Assembly: GCA_905203015.1 (NCBI GenBank)
Contig: CAJKUC010000007.1
Location: 39,650 to 103,649, forward strand
DNA from: an uncultured Christensenella sp.
GTDB lineage: Bacteria; Bacillota; Clostridia; Christensenellales; Borkfalkiaceae
Length of the DNA: 64,000 bases
Direction of reading: 5' to 3'
Shown: positions 55,601 through 63,936 of the stretch, piece after piece
Layout of the letters: every line of letters begins with the position of its first letter
Numbering within the stretch: position 1 is the first letter of the stretch
Translations under genes and position numbers: made by a program
Notes under the pieces: generated by a model
Told to the model about the DNA's origin: nothing
The model's input: only the letters and a program-made list of their open reading frames with translations
The model's database searches: none

Positions 55601-56320
55601 CGCGTTCGCCCGCTCGAAATATTTCTTTTCTTCTTCCGCGCGCCGCCTGTAATATGCGCTTTTCTTACGGAACAAACGCAGATATTCGGCGCATACCCCC
55701 TCGAAACGCTCTTTATCGTATACGGTTGCCCGTTCAAGAAATTCGTGATACCCGTCTTTATCGCGAAGCGCGGCATACGCCGATCGCAACGTGTCTTTCA
55801 GGGCGTCGTCTTTCTTTTTACGGAAGTATACGGAAAGCAACGCGCAGAAATCGGGGTCGCCCGAATCGTACGCATTCTCGAAAAGCGCAGAAAGCGCGCG
55901 TTGCTGCAATTCCCGCCCCACCGTATCGTCGGCGGCGACGATCGAAAAATCCCCGCTTGTGCCCGCCGCATAAAAATGCGTGCGGATGAGTTTTGCGCAA
56001 AAAGCGTGAATCGTGGAAAATTCGGCGTTCTGCGCCGCCGCAAGTTGCTTTTTCAATCGGGGCAGATCTTCGCTTTTCGTATCTTCCGCATTGATCGCTT
56101 TCACCAGCGCGCTTTTCAATTTATCTTTCATCTGCTGCGCCGCCTTCTTCGTAAAGGTGACGGCGAGAATTTCCGAAACGTCGGCGCCGTTTAAAATCAG
56201 GCGCACGATCTTTTCGATCATCACGGTGGTTTTTCCGCTGCCTGCGGAAGCGGATACGATCGCTCTGCCTTCGGCGTTCAGCGCGGCGGTCTGTTCCGCC
56301 GTGAAATTATTCCTGCCCAT
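52700..56320 (-). CDS. addA: ATP-dependent helicase/nuclease subunit A (AddA)
   Basis: AddA is the UvrD-type helicase and nuclease of the AddAB complex, which processes DNA ends for recombination. Start ATG 56320 is chosen because GGAAGGAGGAAGAAA precedes it; the open frame extends further upstream, but only within addB. The 1206-residue protein has Walker A SASAGSGKT (23-31), Walker B with YVFVDEYQDVNPVQ, helicase motif 'GLEYPVVILGDCCDSF', and a C-terminal RecB-type nuclease with HIVDYKYSS near residue 1150. It overlaps addB by 14 bases. Confidence 0.96.
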   Translation of the reverse strand: MGRNNFTAEQTAALNAEGRAIVSASAGSGKTTVMIEKIVRLILNGADVSEILAVTFTKKAAQQMKDKLKSALVKAINAEDTKSEDLPRLKKQLAAAQNAEFSTIHAFCAKLIRTHFYAAGTSGDFSIVAADDTVGRELQQRALSALFENAYDSGDPDFCALLSVYFRKKKDDALKDTLRSAYAALRDKDGYHEFLERATVYDKERFEGVCAEYLRLFRKKSAYYRRRAEEEKKYFERANAGENLRKSIDNANAVIGAFNDVENTTDLFALKEISPETYRAKQTKSKSLPADFDFHADALNDCKKAFGKIYEKIEALPEKSQAFSDYFEAGENAKRLKKYILAFEKEYEEEKKERNVLDYNDLEHIALSLLADEAVRGELREKYPYVFVDEYQDVNPVQEKLISAVSGNNVFLVGDVKQAIYGFRGSKSEYFAEKREEFAALEDAFSLSMNSNFRSAPAILEAVNEIFSETMNRETSFVDYKTDGMMESGGNRYAKDGRVCFHLVQGETKKTFPATNVYSVLEESRVYGDEKFKALLGRNETGEKIARIVEEEVKNVWFDPDDGTEKQIRYGDIAVLIRKNAQAESQGIAEAFTLADIPFASSSPLCLDDYPEIKTATDVLSYIDNAAQDVPLCSAMLSPAGKFSCDELSAIRLACRDEEFFRDACKKYAEEKRDPLAAKLRAFFDYFDTLRDLSAVTGAAEVLTQLFSDTGLEAGLLARRTGKESLKRLHYFLTLAVDPEPLSVHEFLVKLRLMKGKILYYETAGEDVVHILTMHSSKGLEYPVVILGDCCDSFRGKDVRGEMIADDVYGVATKFYDADHMIRRETLQRDLIDERKKIAERADELNIFYVALTRAKFALHLVFGKQPPKTNPLYASCYAEFIPPHVFEKYLVREGECVPGDAEGNGAAAGVYGSADGCLFADTLVSSNKITEKTVSCEEAEYSRYGETLTSGILAELNRNYAFSGGENLPVKQSATSVIGEIERAFGAPLPAGNDYSDEEDFLREPTGTFGEFAEDGGAGGEAHRLTGLAYHAFLQYADFAFLHAGGGATADLAAAERERMKKAGLLSEEYDTLLSSEKLAKILNHSVFKEFASAEKGAKILREADFLAALPVKDVYYFDRERYGNVGEETTLFQGAIDLLFIGKDYAHIVDYKYSSRGEKSLKEKYAPQLTLYKKSVAKITGLDEKNIRCTLLNLLHGYAIDIES

Positions 56321-59300
56321 TTTCTTCCTCCTTCCGCAAAACGTCATCGCTTTTGAGCGAAAGCGTATCGTTTCCTCCGCCCATGCCAGCGGTATTTTGC
56401 TCTTCCCTTTCTTTTCGTACGATCGAAGCGATCCCTTTCGGATCGATCGTAAAATTCGCTTTTCGGCAGAATGCCTTTCCTTTATCGAAGCCGCACGCCC
56501 CGCCGTACGGGCAGAACGTGCACGCGCCTTCATAAGGAGAAACGCCGATAAAACCCTCTTTCAGTTCGTTCCGCGCCGTTTCGGAAACGTAAACGGAATA
56601 ATCGACGAAATCGGAAAACGTAAGCCGATCCATGGCGCGCATATTGCGCGCAGAGCCGTTTTTCATCTCGAAAAACGCGCTTTCTTCCCCCTTAGGCAGC
56701 GTTTCCAGAATTACGTCTCCCGCGGTAAGCGCGTCCGCGTCGCCGCAAAAGAATCCTTTCATGCGGAAAATAGAATCGCAGTCGTCGGAAAACGAGAGCG
56801 AAGCGGGGAAATAAAACACCCCGGCGGGAATTTTATCTTCCTTCGCCGCCGTCATATATAATTGCAGTTGTAATTTTCTTCCCGTGTAATACGTAGCGGG
56901 AGCGTCGTCGATCGAGCCCGTTTTGTAATCCACGATCCGCACGAAATCGCCCGCAATATCCACTCTGTCGATCTGCCCGCGGAAATCTTTCGTTTCCACG
57001 TTCTTTTCCGTAGCCGCCACGTGATACAACGATCCTTTCAACTGCCTGAATACGGCGCTTGCCGCCTCTACCCCCTCTTTCAGCAGCCTCGAAGCGGCGT
57101 ACGCGCCCGAAAGAGTTTCTCCGCCGTAAGAATACGGCGGCTTTTTCAGAAGATTTTCCCCCGTTTTCTGCGCCAGGTCGCGCGCCTCGCTCTCCGTTGC
57201 GATTCCTTCAAACTCTCCCGCCGTGCGCTGCAACAATTCGTGAATGAAATTTCCCGAATCCGTCGCCATCACCGTCTGTTCTTCCCGCTCTTTCAAACGC
57301 AGACCATACCGTAAAAAATGCCTGAACGGGCAGGAAAAATACGTTTCGAGCGCGCTCGGGGATACTTTTCCGCCGTGAAAAAACAGCCGTTCGCCGTTTT
57401 CCACAAAACCGCTCTCCCCGTCTTCCTCGGGCGGAAAAGCCGCTTTCCTCTCCGCTGCGAACAAGAAAAGCGCGCGTTCGAGCGCATTTCGCTCCGTTAA
57501 AAAGCGGTTTCCGTTCTTTTCGTCCGCTTCCCGCATTTCGTAAAAAGTTTTAAGCGCAGGCGCAAACGCGGAACAATAAAACGGCAGGTCTTTTTCGTCC
57601 TTGCCCTTTTTCACGGAAAGTTTTCCGCCGCCTTTTTCGCAAAAAAGAGCGTCGAGATAACGGAACACCTCCGAAAGAGCGGGCTCGCTTCCGTCCGCCG
57701 CCAAGGCATAGGAAAAATACGCCGCATGCGTGAACGTGCACAGATTCAGCGCGGCGGCTTCCCTGCCCCGAAGATTCACTTCCGCCACGGTGGGCTCCAT
57801 CTTCGCTTTCACTTCCGCCAGTTTTTCTATTTCACGATCGGAAATCAACGCAGTATCCGACGTGTTTTTCGGCACGCTTTCATCCATCCCCACAGCAAAT
57901 AAAACGCGCACCTTTTCTATTCTGCTTTCATTGATGTCCCCCACGAAAACGGCGTCCGATTTCACGGGGATCAGCGATATTTCCGTTGCATCGAGCCCGT
58001 CGGATAAAATGTTTTCAAATTCGGAGACCGTCATTTCCCTGCCGCCGAGCAGCGTTTCCGCTTCCGTGAGAACGCGATCGAGCGTGTTTTCGATCTGCCC
58101 GAGATATTCTTTCAGCGCAACGTCTTTCACTCTGCCGCAAAGTTCTTTCAATTTTTCGGAAGCGGAAGAAAGGCGCAAAATCTCGCGGACGGCGGCGCAA
58201 TAATCTTTTCCGCTTGCCTGTTTTGCAATCGGCGCAAGCAACGAAAGCAAGTGCCCTCGTTTGCTTTTCAGGTCTTCGGTATCGTACGACGCGCCGTTTT
58301 TATCGGAATAATTTACCCGATCGTCGCCCTCTTCTTCCCCCTCGCCGCCGTTTTCCCGCGCGAAAGAGCGGATCTCTTTTTTCGCTCCGCCGCGATAATT
58401 GGCAAATTTCAGAAGATAATTACGATAATCGTCCGCGTCGCCGAAGAACGGATTCTGCAAAAGGGCATCTACGTTTTCGGGCAGGAAACCCGTTCTCACC
58501 GTCTCGAAACAAGCAAGCAGAAACGCGCTTAACGGATGCGATTTCAGCGAGCGTTTTTCATCGAGAAAATACGGAATTCCGTATTCGGAAAAAGCCTTTT
58601 TGAACGCAAGCGTATATCCTTTTACGTCGGAAGTGAGCACGGCAAAATCCCGATACCGCACCGACGGATCTTCCGCCATGCATTTTCTGATCGTCGCCGC
58701 CGCCTTTTCCGCCTCGTCGTTTTTATCCTCCGCCTCGAACAGACGGATCGCGTCGGTTTCGTATTTTTTTCTGCCGCGGGAAAAAGATACGGGATCGAAC
58801 AGCCCCTCCCTGAGTATTTCCGCCTCGCCGGAAAGAGGCGTTCCCGCAAAAACGGTCTGCGGCTTTTCGCCGTATTCTTCCGCCGCGCGCAAAAACGCGT
58901 TCCACGCCGCGCCCGTATAAAAATCTTCCTTTCCGTAACAAAAAATGCCCGTTACGTTATCCGCCGCTTCAAACGCCGCTTTCACCGTTTTTATCGCCTG
59001 TGCCGTAAACGAGCCGTAGCAGAGAAAATAAACGTCCGCTCCGCAAAGCGCGCCCGAACTTTTCAGATATCCGGGCAACAGCGCCAGATAGCCGCTCTCG
59101 TCTACGTAAGCGTTTTCGCGCAAAAATTTTCTGTACCCCGTATAAATCGCCGCGATATCCTTCACTTTGTCTTTCAGAACGCCGTCTTCCAATAAACGCG
59201 CGCTTTCTTCCAGCATTTCTTCGTCTACGGCGGAAGCGGCAAGTTGAGCGATCGTTTCATACAGGCTTTTCGCCGTACCGCGCGGCACGCCGTGCACGAA

Positions 59301-59597
59301 ACGGCAAAGTCTGCCTTCTTTCTGCAACGCCGCCACGATCCCGTCTATCACCATCACCGAGCCCTGCTTGCTCAGCACTTTTCCGCGCGTTTTCAATGCG
59401 CGTGCGTACGTGGTGACGTAAGAACGGAACGAGCCGCCGAGTTTTTCCGTCATGGCGCGCTCCGCGATCAGCGTCAGCCTGTCCTCGCAAAACACTACGT
59501 TACGCTTTTTTTCGTCCGCTTTTTCCGCACGGAACACCAGTTCCGACATGATTTCCATACATTCCGAAAGCGAATATGCCCCGATCGCCCGTATCAT
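56307..59597 (-). CDS. addB: ATP-dependent helicase/nuclease subunit B (AddB)
   Basis: This 1096-residue partner of AddA has a degenerate helicase body and a C-terminal nuclease. The nuclease has 'GQIDRVDIAG' and RIVDYKTG, and the four cysteines of the AddB iron-sulfur cluster are visible: one in YFSCPFRHFLRYGL and three in CTFCPYGGAC (spacing C-x2-C-x5-C). The N-terminus reads MIRAIGAYSLSECMEIM, where many AddB proteins have a GxxGxGK(S/T) Walker A, so this subunit is closer to RexB in lacking an ATP site. The start follows AAGGAG. A minus-strand TATAAT (59646-59641) stands upstream. Confidence 0.93.
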   Translation of the reverse strand: MIRAIGAYSLSECMEIMSELVFRAEKADEKKRNVVFCEDRLTLIAERAMTEKLGGSFRSYVTTYARALKTRGKVLSKQGSVMVIDGIVAALQKEGRLCRFVHGVPRGTAKSLYETIAQLAASAVDEEMLEESARLLEDGVLKDKVKDIAAIYTGYRKFLRENAYVDESGYLALLPGYLKSSGALCGADVYFLCYGSFTAQAIKTVKAAFEAADNVTGIFCYGKEDFYTGAAWNAFLRAAEEYGEKPQTVFAGTPLSGEAEILREGLFDPVSFSRGRKKYETDAIRLFEAEDKNDEAEKAAATIRKCMAEDPSVRYRDFAVLTSDVKGYTLAFKKAFSEYGIPYFLDEKRSLKSHPLSAFLLACFETVRTGFLPENVDALLQNPFFGDADDYRNYLLKFANYRGGAKKEIRSFARENGGEGEEEGDDRVNYSDKNGASYDTEDLKSKRGHLLSLLAPIAKQASGKDYCAAVREILRLSSASEKLKELCGRVKDVALKEYLGQIENTLDRVLTEAETLLGGREMTVSEFENILSDGLDATEISLIPVKSDAVFVGDINESRIEKVRVLFAVGMDESVPKNTSDTALISDREIEKLAEVKAKMEPTVAEVNLRGREAAALNLCTFTHAAYFSYALAADGSEPALSEVFRYLDALFCEKGGGKLSVKKGKDEKDLPFYCSAFAPALKTFYEMREADEKNGNRFLTERNALERALFLFAAERKAAFPPEEDGESGFVENGERLFFHGGKVSPSALETYFSCPFRHFLRYGLRLKEREEQTVMATDSGNFIHELLQRTAGEFEGIATESEARDLAQKTGENLLKKPPYSYGGETLSGAYAASRLLKEGVEAASAVFRQLKGSLYHVAATEKNVETKDFRGQIDRVDIAGDFVRIVDYKTGSIDDAPATYYTGRKLQLQLYMTAAKEDKIPAGVFYFPASLSFSDDCDSIFRMKGFFCGDADALTAGDVILETLPKGEESAFFEMKNGSARNMRAMDRLTFSDFVDYSVYVSETARNELKEGFIGVSPYEGACTFCPYGGACGFDKGKAFCRKANFTIDPKGIASIVRKEREEQNTAGMGGGNDTLSLKSDDVLRKEEENGQE

Positions 59598-59661
59598 CGC
59601 GTTCTCCTTTTCCGTTTCCGCCGTTACGGTATTTTTCTATATTATAGCACATCGAAGGGAA

Positions 59662-59717
59662 AAAACGGGGAATTTTTCAGCAATTTTTCACAATAAATTA
59701 AAAGAATTCCCCGTTTT
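59662..59717. repeat. 13-bp inverted repeat between addB and the lipoprotein gene
   Basis: AAAACGGGGAATT (59662-59674) and AATTCCCCGTTTT (59705-59717) match perfectly around a 30-base centre. It lies between the divergent -10 boxes of addB and the lipoprotein gene, so it may be an operator or a roadblock rather than a gene-end terminator. Confidence 0.7.
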
Positions 59718-59720
59718 ATT

Positions 59721-59749
59721 TTTACAAAAGCAAAAAAAAGTGCTATAAT
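59721..59749 (+). promoter_or_regulatory. Promoter of the 59868 lipoprotein gene
   Basis: TTTACA (59721-59726) and TATAAT (59744-59749) are separated by 17 bases, about 120 bases before the start codon. Confidence 0.75.
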
Positions 59750-59867
59750 AGACGGGTAAGCGACGTTTTCGGATACGGCGCAGGAAATTTCCGCGCGCGA
59801 TTCGTCTGATTCTTTTTCCGATCGGAAAGAGTTACGTCGCAATATCGTCGGAGAAAAAAAAGACAAT

Positions 59868-60839
59868 ATGAAAACGAAAAAAATCTGCGCGGCGATCGCG
59901 CTTCTCACCTGCACCGCCCTTACGGCGTGCTCGAAACCCGTCAAAACTTCGTTCAACGCCTACTGGCGTAAGGTGGCGGACACGAACGAGACCGTGAATT
60001 TCAGCGGCACGGAAACGGCGGAATACGATGTGACGTTTGAAGAAGGCACTACGTCGGGGCTTTCCGTAAAATACACGAACGGAAAATACGTAACGAAACT
60101 TTCCGCCAAAGACGGCAATTATCTTTACGAAACAAAACTGACGATCGACGTGCAGTATTCTTTCAACGACAAAACGACGGACGTATTCAACGACGAAGTA
60201 ATTTCTTCCGTGACGTTTGAAAGCACGCAGAAAGGCCTGAAACCTCTGTATTCGGAAAGAAAATCCGTAATGCACACTCCCGTCACGTCCTCTCCCACGT
60301 CGCTGGAAGGCGCGTACGTCGCGTACTATTCAAGCGTTGTTTCCGATTACGCAACGGCGCAATGCACGATTTCTTCTTACGAAGACGCGTCGTTCATGAC
60401 GGACGAAACGGCAAAAGCCGAGGCTACGATCACCCGCGATATTCCCGACGACAACGACTATTCTCTGATCGACAACGAAGAACTTCTCGTTGCCGTACGC
60501 GCGATCGCTTCTTCGTCTTCCGAAACCGTTTTCGTATATAATACGGCGGCGGGAGCGTTGCAGAAAGTGCAGATCTCTCAGGAAGCGAAAAAATCCACGG
60601 ACTTCGATTTCCGCGTGATCGGAAAAGAAGAAGCCGCGTCTACGCACACCGTATCTTACGTTCCGTTCACCGTGGCGATCAGCGGAAAAAATTCGGGTCC
60701 TTCTCAGAAAGTGTGGGTGGCTACGGACAAAGAAACCAACGAATATCGCAACATAATCGTGCAGATGGAAACGAGCGTTTCTTTCGGACTCGGCACGCTC
60801 ACCTATAAATTGAATTCCGTCGAATTTCTGCAGGATTGA
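59868..60839 (+). CDS. Lipoprotein of unknown function
   Basis: A 323-residue protein with a lipobox ALTAC (C21). The mature part is beta-rich with alternating hydrophobic residues ('TAEYDVTFEEGTTSGLSVKY', 'KLTIDVQYSFNDK', 'VSFGLGTLTYKLNSVEFL') and no enzyme motif. The strand pattern recalls periplasmic/extracellular lipid- or heme-carrier folds, but I do not assign one. It has its own promoter and terminator, so it is a single-gene unit, divergent from addB. Confidence 0.85.
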   Translation: MKTKKICAAIALLTCTALTACSKPVKTSFNAYWRKVADTNETVNFSGTETAEYDVTFEEGTTSGLSVKYTNGKYVTKLSAKDGNYLYETKLTIDVQYSFNDKTTDVFNDEVISSVTFESTQKGLKPLYSERKSVMHTPVTSSPTSLEGAYVAYYSSVVSDYATAQCTISSYEDASFMTDETAKAEATITRDIPDDNDYSLIDNEELLVAVRAIASSSSETVFVYNTAAGALQKVQISQEAKKSTDFDFRVIGKEEAASTHTVSYVPFTVAISGKNSGPSQKVWVATDKETNEYRNIIVQMETSVSFGLGTLTYKLNSVEFLQD

Positions 60840-60886
60840 CCTTGTTTCGTTGCAGAACGAAGAATATACCGGAAACAACTTATACC

Positions 60887-60924
60887 AAAAACGCGACCCG
60901 ACGATAACGTCGGTCGCGTTTTTT
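60887..60924 (+). terminator. Terminator after the lipoprotein gene
   Basis: AAAAACGCGACCCGACG pairs with CGTCGGTCGCGTTTTT across ATAA, with one mismatch, followed by T. The A-run means it may also serve the minus-strand transporter gene at 60982. Confidence 0.92.
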
Positions 60925-60981
60925 ATGGTCTTTTTTCTTATCCGATTTCTTATCCGATGCCTCGGCATTACGGGCAATCGC

Positions 60982-61995
60982 TTACAGGCTGAACGCAATC
61001 ACAAGCACTACCCCCGCCACAAGAAGAAGCAAACCGAGCAAAGTTCTTTTCGTAAATTTTTCTTTCAGCACGAGAAAACTGAACAACATCGTAAGCAGCA
61101 CCGATAATTTCCCCGCAGAATTCACCGCTACGGGGTTTACTCCGTTCATGCCCAGCGCGGCATATTCGCATAGCCACGCGCCGCCCGTAGCGATTCCCGA
61201 AAGAGACAAAAACAGCCACGATTTTCCCGATACCGCGCCGATACCGCGGTATTCTTTCCTCCCCGCCACGATCGCGCCAGAAAAGATAAACACCACGATC
61301 GTACGAAGAAGAGTCCCGAGCGACGACGGAACGTCGCGCATGCCGAATTTGATGAAAACGGGAACGACGGCGGCAAAAACGGAGGAAGCAACGGCATAGA
61401 AAAGCCACCGCTTTTCCCCTTTTGCCTCTTCGACGGGCGCTCCTTCCGCAAAATTTTCCCCCGTAAAATTCGTGCCGTCCGCACGATTTACCCCGTTTCC
61501 CTCAGGCAGGGCTTTCCGCTCCGACCCGTTCGTATGTTTACGCACGGCGTTTTGCGGAGCGATCATCAGAAGCGTACCTAAAAGCGTAAGCGCAACGGAA
61601 AGCAACAACACGCAAAGCGTGAGCGGATCGCCGTTTTTCGTCGTTTCGTCGAAGAAAAAAATCAGAAACAGCAGGCTGGAAAGCACGAAACTCGATTTAT
61701 CCACAGGCGCCACTTTATTCACGTCTCCGAGTTTGATCGCCTTATAATAGCACAACCAACTGCAGCCCGTGGCAATTCCCGAAAGACCCAAAAACACGAA
61801 ATTTTCCGCCGTTAAAGAAGCGACGGTATTCAGATTGTCGGAGATTGCGCATAAAATCAACGAAAAAACGACGACGATCCCCGTACGATAGAACGTAGCG
61901 AAATCGGAATTAACGTATTTTATTCCGATTTTCGCAAAAATCACCGTAAGCGAAGTGCACGCCGCCGCTATTAAAGCCAGAGTTATCCACAACAT
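60982..61995 (-). CDS. EamA/DMT-family membrane transporter
   Basis: Taking ATG 61995 (protein begins MLWITLALIAAAC), the product has 337 residues and about ten membrane segments in two repeated EamA halves ('FAKIGIKYVNSDFATFYRT' and 'FIKFGMRDVPSSLGTLLRT'; 'LSGIATGCSWLCYYKA' and 'LSGIATGGAWLCEYAA'). Such proteins export or import metabolites. A long hydrophilic loop of about 50 residues links the halves, longer than usual. In-frame codons upstream would add a non-hydrophobic leader, so I prefer the later start although its ribosome site is weak. Confidence 0.85.
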   Translation of the reverse strand: MLWITLALIAAACTSLTVIFAKIGIKYVNSDFATFYRTGIVVVFSLILCAISDNLNTVASLTAENFVFLGLSGIATGCSWLCYYKAIKLGDVNKVAPVDKSSFVLSSLLFLIFFFDETTKNGDPLTLCVLLLSVALTLLGTLLMIAPQNAVRKHTNGSERKALPEGNGVNRADGTNFTGENFAEGAPVEEAKGEKRWLFYAVASSVFAAVVPVFIKFGMRDVPSSLGTLLRTIVVFIFSGAIVAGRKEYRGIGAVSGKSWLFLSLSGIATGGAWLCEYAALGMNGVNPVAVNSAGKLSVLLTMLFSFLVLKEKFTKRTLLGLLLLVAGVVLVIAFSL

Positions 61996-62108
61996 TTTCG
62001 TTTGCCCCGCGCTTTGTTCCTCTCTATGATTCGCTACGCATTTACTTCCGGAAAACATATTCCGCCTATCGGCAACACGCAAAACGTATGTGCTTTTCCT
62101 GATTTATA

Positions 62109-62759
62109 TTATAAAGACAGGAAAAAGTCACGCAGTTTATCGGCTATCTTTTCCGCACCCGCGTCGGAAGGATGCAAGCCGTCGGGCATATATTTCTCGC
62201 GAAGAATCTCTACGCTCGGCTGCATACCGCTGTTCTTATAAAGATCGAGAAGCGGCAAGGAATAATACTCCGCCACTTCGCGGATCGCCTCCACGTATTT
62301 TTTCAGCGGTGCGCACGGCAAACCGTACTCGTTTATTTCCGCACTTTCCGATAATCTGTGAAGCGGCGTTACGATCACGATTTCGGCATCGGGATATTTC
62401 TCGATCAACTTTCTGTACAGTACATGGCATGCACCGTAAAAAGTATATTCCGTACGATCGGTAAACTTTCCGAGCGGCGCGTCGCCGTGCCCGAAATCGT
62501 TCGTGCCGCCGAACACCACTACGGCGTCTGCAAAACGATCCATCACGTCCACACGCGAAATGAAATCAAGATCCCATTGCTCCGTCGGCGAAGGATTTTT
62601 CTGCTTCGCGATACGCGTACCGCTTATCCCGTAATTGAGCACCACCGCACCCGTCAACGCGCCGAATACATCTGTGTAACGCTTGCTTATCTCGGAAACG
62701 CCTACCCCTTCCGTAATACTGTCGCCAAGAAAGGCTACCGTTTTTCCCGCTATTTCCAT
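62109..62759 (-). CDS. SGNH/GDSL-family hydrolase, cytosolic
   Basis: A 216-residue hydrolase without a signal peptide. Block I FLGDSITEGVG, block III GGTNDFGHG and block V DGLHPSDAG give the Ser, Asn and Asp/His of an SGNH active site. It resembles the lipoprotein at 18555-19322 over the whole domain. It is likely to be a carbohydrate esterase or acyl esterase; the substrate is not evident. AAGGAG precedes the start. It probably shares a transcript with the acetyltransferase upstream. Confidence 0.9.
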   Translation of the reverse strand: MEIAGKTVAFLGDSITEGVGVSEISKRYTDVFGALTGAVVLNYGISGTRIAKQKNPSPTEQWDLDFISRVDVMDRFADAVVVFGGTNDFGHGDAPLGKFTDRTEYTFYGACHVLYRKLIEKYPDAEIVIVTPLHRLSESAEINEYGLPCAPLKKYVEAIREVAEYYSLPLLDLYKNSGMQPSVEILREKYMPDGLHPSDAGAEKIADKLRDFFLSL

Positions 62760-62805
62760 AATTTATTCTCCTTATCGGAATGAATTTCGTTGTCGGTTTT
62801 CCTAC

Positions 62806-63255
62806 TCAGATCACTTTCGTATACGTAACGAATCCGTCCGGTTCCAATCCGTCTTTCTGATAAATCGATTTCGCATCCTGATTCGTCGTAAGCACTTCGA
62901 GCGTGATCTCCGCCGCTTTGTCCTTAAACTGCTCTTCCAGCCATTTCAGAAACGTTCCGCCGTAGCCGTGGTGCCTGCTGGTGGGGCAGATATAAAGTTC
63001 GTCGAGCACGAGAATGTTCCCGCCCTCTTCGTTGCACCAATACGCACTGACAAGCGCATAACCTATCGACTCTCCGCTTTGCGAATCGGTAAATAAATAA
63101 CCCCACAGATTCTCGTGTTTTTCGATTACGCGATCGAACGTGGCGCGCGCCGTAATTTCGTTGAAAGGCTTCTTCGTTGCGTGAGACGAATAAAATTCGT
63201 TGCACAAACGCAAAAACGTTCCCCGATCTTGTTCCGTAAATTCTTTTATTACCAT
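62806..63255 (-). CDS. GNAT-family N-acetyltransferase
   Basis: A 149-residue acetyl-CoA-dependent acetyltransferase. The family motif A region is 'LYICPTSRHHGYGGTFLKWL', with the HGYGG loop binding the pyrophosphate of CoA, followed by 'TLEVLTTNQDAKSIYQKDGLE'. The acceptor is unknown. It has a consensus promoter upstream and is the first gene of the minus-strand group with the SGNH hydrolase and probably the EamA transporter. Confidence 0.92.
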   Translation of the reverse strand: MVIKEFTEQDRGTFLRLCNEFYSSHATKKPFNEITARATFDRVIEKHENLWGYLFTDSQSGESIGYALVSAYWCNEEGGNILVLDELYICPTSRHHGYGGTFLKWLEEQFKDKAAEITLEVLTTNQDAKSIYQKDGLEPDGFVTYTKVI

Positions 63256-63332
63256 AAATTCCGTTCTGTATTACAAATTTTTCCCAAAGTTCTTTCAAAG
63301 GCGACGTCTTCCGTCCACCCGATTACAAAGAG

Positions 63333-63361
63333 AATATAGCACTTTCATGAAAATTTGTCAA
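63333..63361 (-). promoter_or_regulatory. Promoter of the GNAT/SGNH group
   Basis: On the minus strand TTGACA (63361-63356) and TATATT (63338-63333) are 17 bases apart. It is divergent from the tRNA-Leu promoter. Confidence 0.8.
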
Positions 63362-63440
63362 CATAATACCGCCGAAAAGAAAAAACAAAAAAACAGAATT
63401 ATAAAATAAAAATTTTTTTCGTAAAGTCAACGAAAAAAAG

Positions 63441-63469
63441 TTGACAAACAGCACGAGATGATATATAAT
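63441..63469 (+). promoter_or_regulatory. Promoter of tRNA-Leu
   Basis: A perfect TTGACA (63441-63446) and TATAAT (63464-63469) are 17 bases apart, as expected for a stable RNA. Confidence 0.9.
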
Positions 63470-63504
63470 AGTCTTCGTCGTATGAAAACGACGGAACTGT
63501 TTAT

Positions 63505-63589
63505 GCGATCGTGGCGGAACTGGCAGACGCGCAAGACTAAGGATCTTGTGGCTAACACCATGCAGGTTCAATTCCTGTCGATCGCACCA
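63505..63589 (+). tRNA. tRNA-Leu (anticodon AAG)
   Basis: GCGATCG opens and CGATCGC closes the acceptor stem, followed by A and an encoded CCA. The anticodon stem CAAGA/TCTTG encloses CTAAGGA, giving anticodon AAG. The variable arm is long, as in all tRNA-Leu. The first anticodon base A should be deaminated to inosine by TadA (family knowledge). Confidence 0.93.
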
Positions 63590-63591
63590 TT

Positions 63592-63637
63592 ATTCACGAA
63601 ATCTTGCATAAATGTGTAAGATTTCGTGAATTTTTTT
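63592..63637 (+). terminator. Terminator after tRNA-Leu
   Basis: ATTCACGAAATCTT (63592-63605) pairs perfectly with AAGATTTCGTGAAT (63618-63631), followed by a T-run. Confidence 0.95.
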
Positions 63638-63895
63638 GTTTTTAACGCATATTTATACAACGATTTTTACGACAAGTACCAACTTTGGAGGTGATTTTGG
63701 CGGTGATTTTTCGGACGTTTTTTGCCTTTTTAATGCTTTTTGCGGAAAAATTCCCCTTTCTCATTTTTTGCTGTTTTTATTTTTATTTCATTCCCACGGC
63801 AAAAAATAAAAGAAACCCGATAAAATCGGCGTGCAGATTTTAAAATGTCACTTGTGCGTTGCGATAAAAAATCACGCGCTTTTTCCTTACATTAT
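63638..63895. other. Gap without recognisable gene
   Basis: This AT-rich stretch has no open frame with a ribosome site, no tRNA-like fold and no clear promoter pair that I can support. Confidence 0.6.
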
Positions 63896-63936
63896 AAAAA
63901 AGAGATATTTCCCGCGGCGAAAATATCTCTTTTTTA
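63896..63936. terminator. Bidirectional terminator-like hairpin near the window end
   Basis: AAAAAGAGATATTT pairs with AAATATCTCTTTTT around CCCGCGGCGA. It could end a minus-strand gene lying beyond the window, since no plus-strand gene precedes it closely. Confidence 0.7.

Noticed and set aside
56321..56533. Longer start for addA upstream of 56320
   Set aside because: The added residues are basic and Arg/Ser-rich, match no AddA, and lie in another frame of addB; a strong ribosome site stands at 56320.
63638..63895. Small RNA or small protein after tRNA-Leu
   Set aside because: No start with a ribosome site, no promoter pair and no stable fold that I could support.
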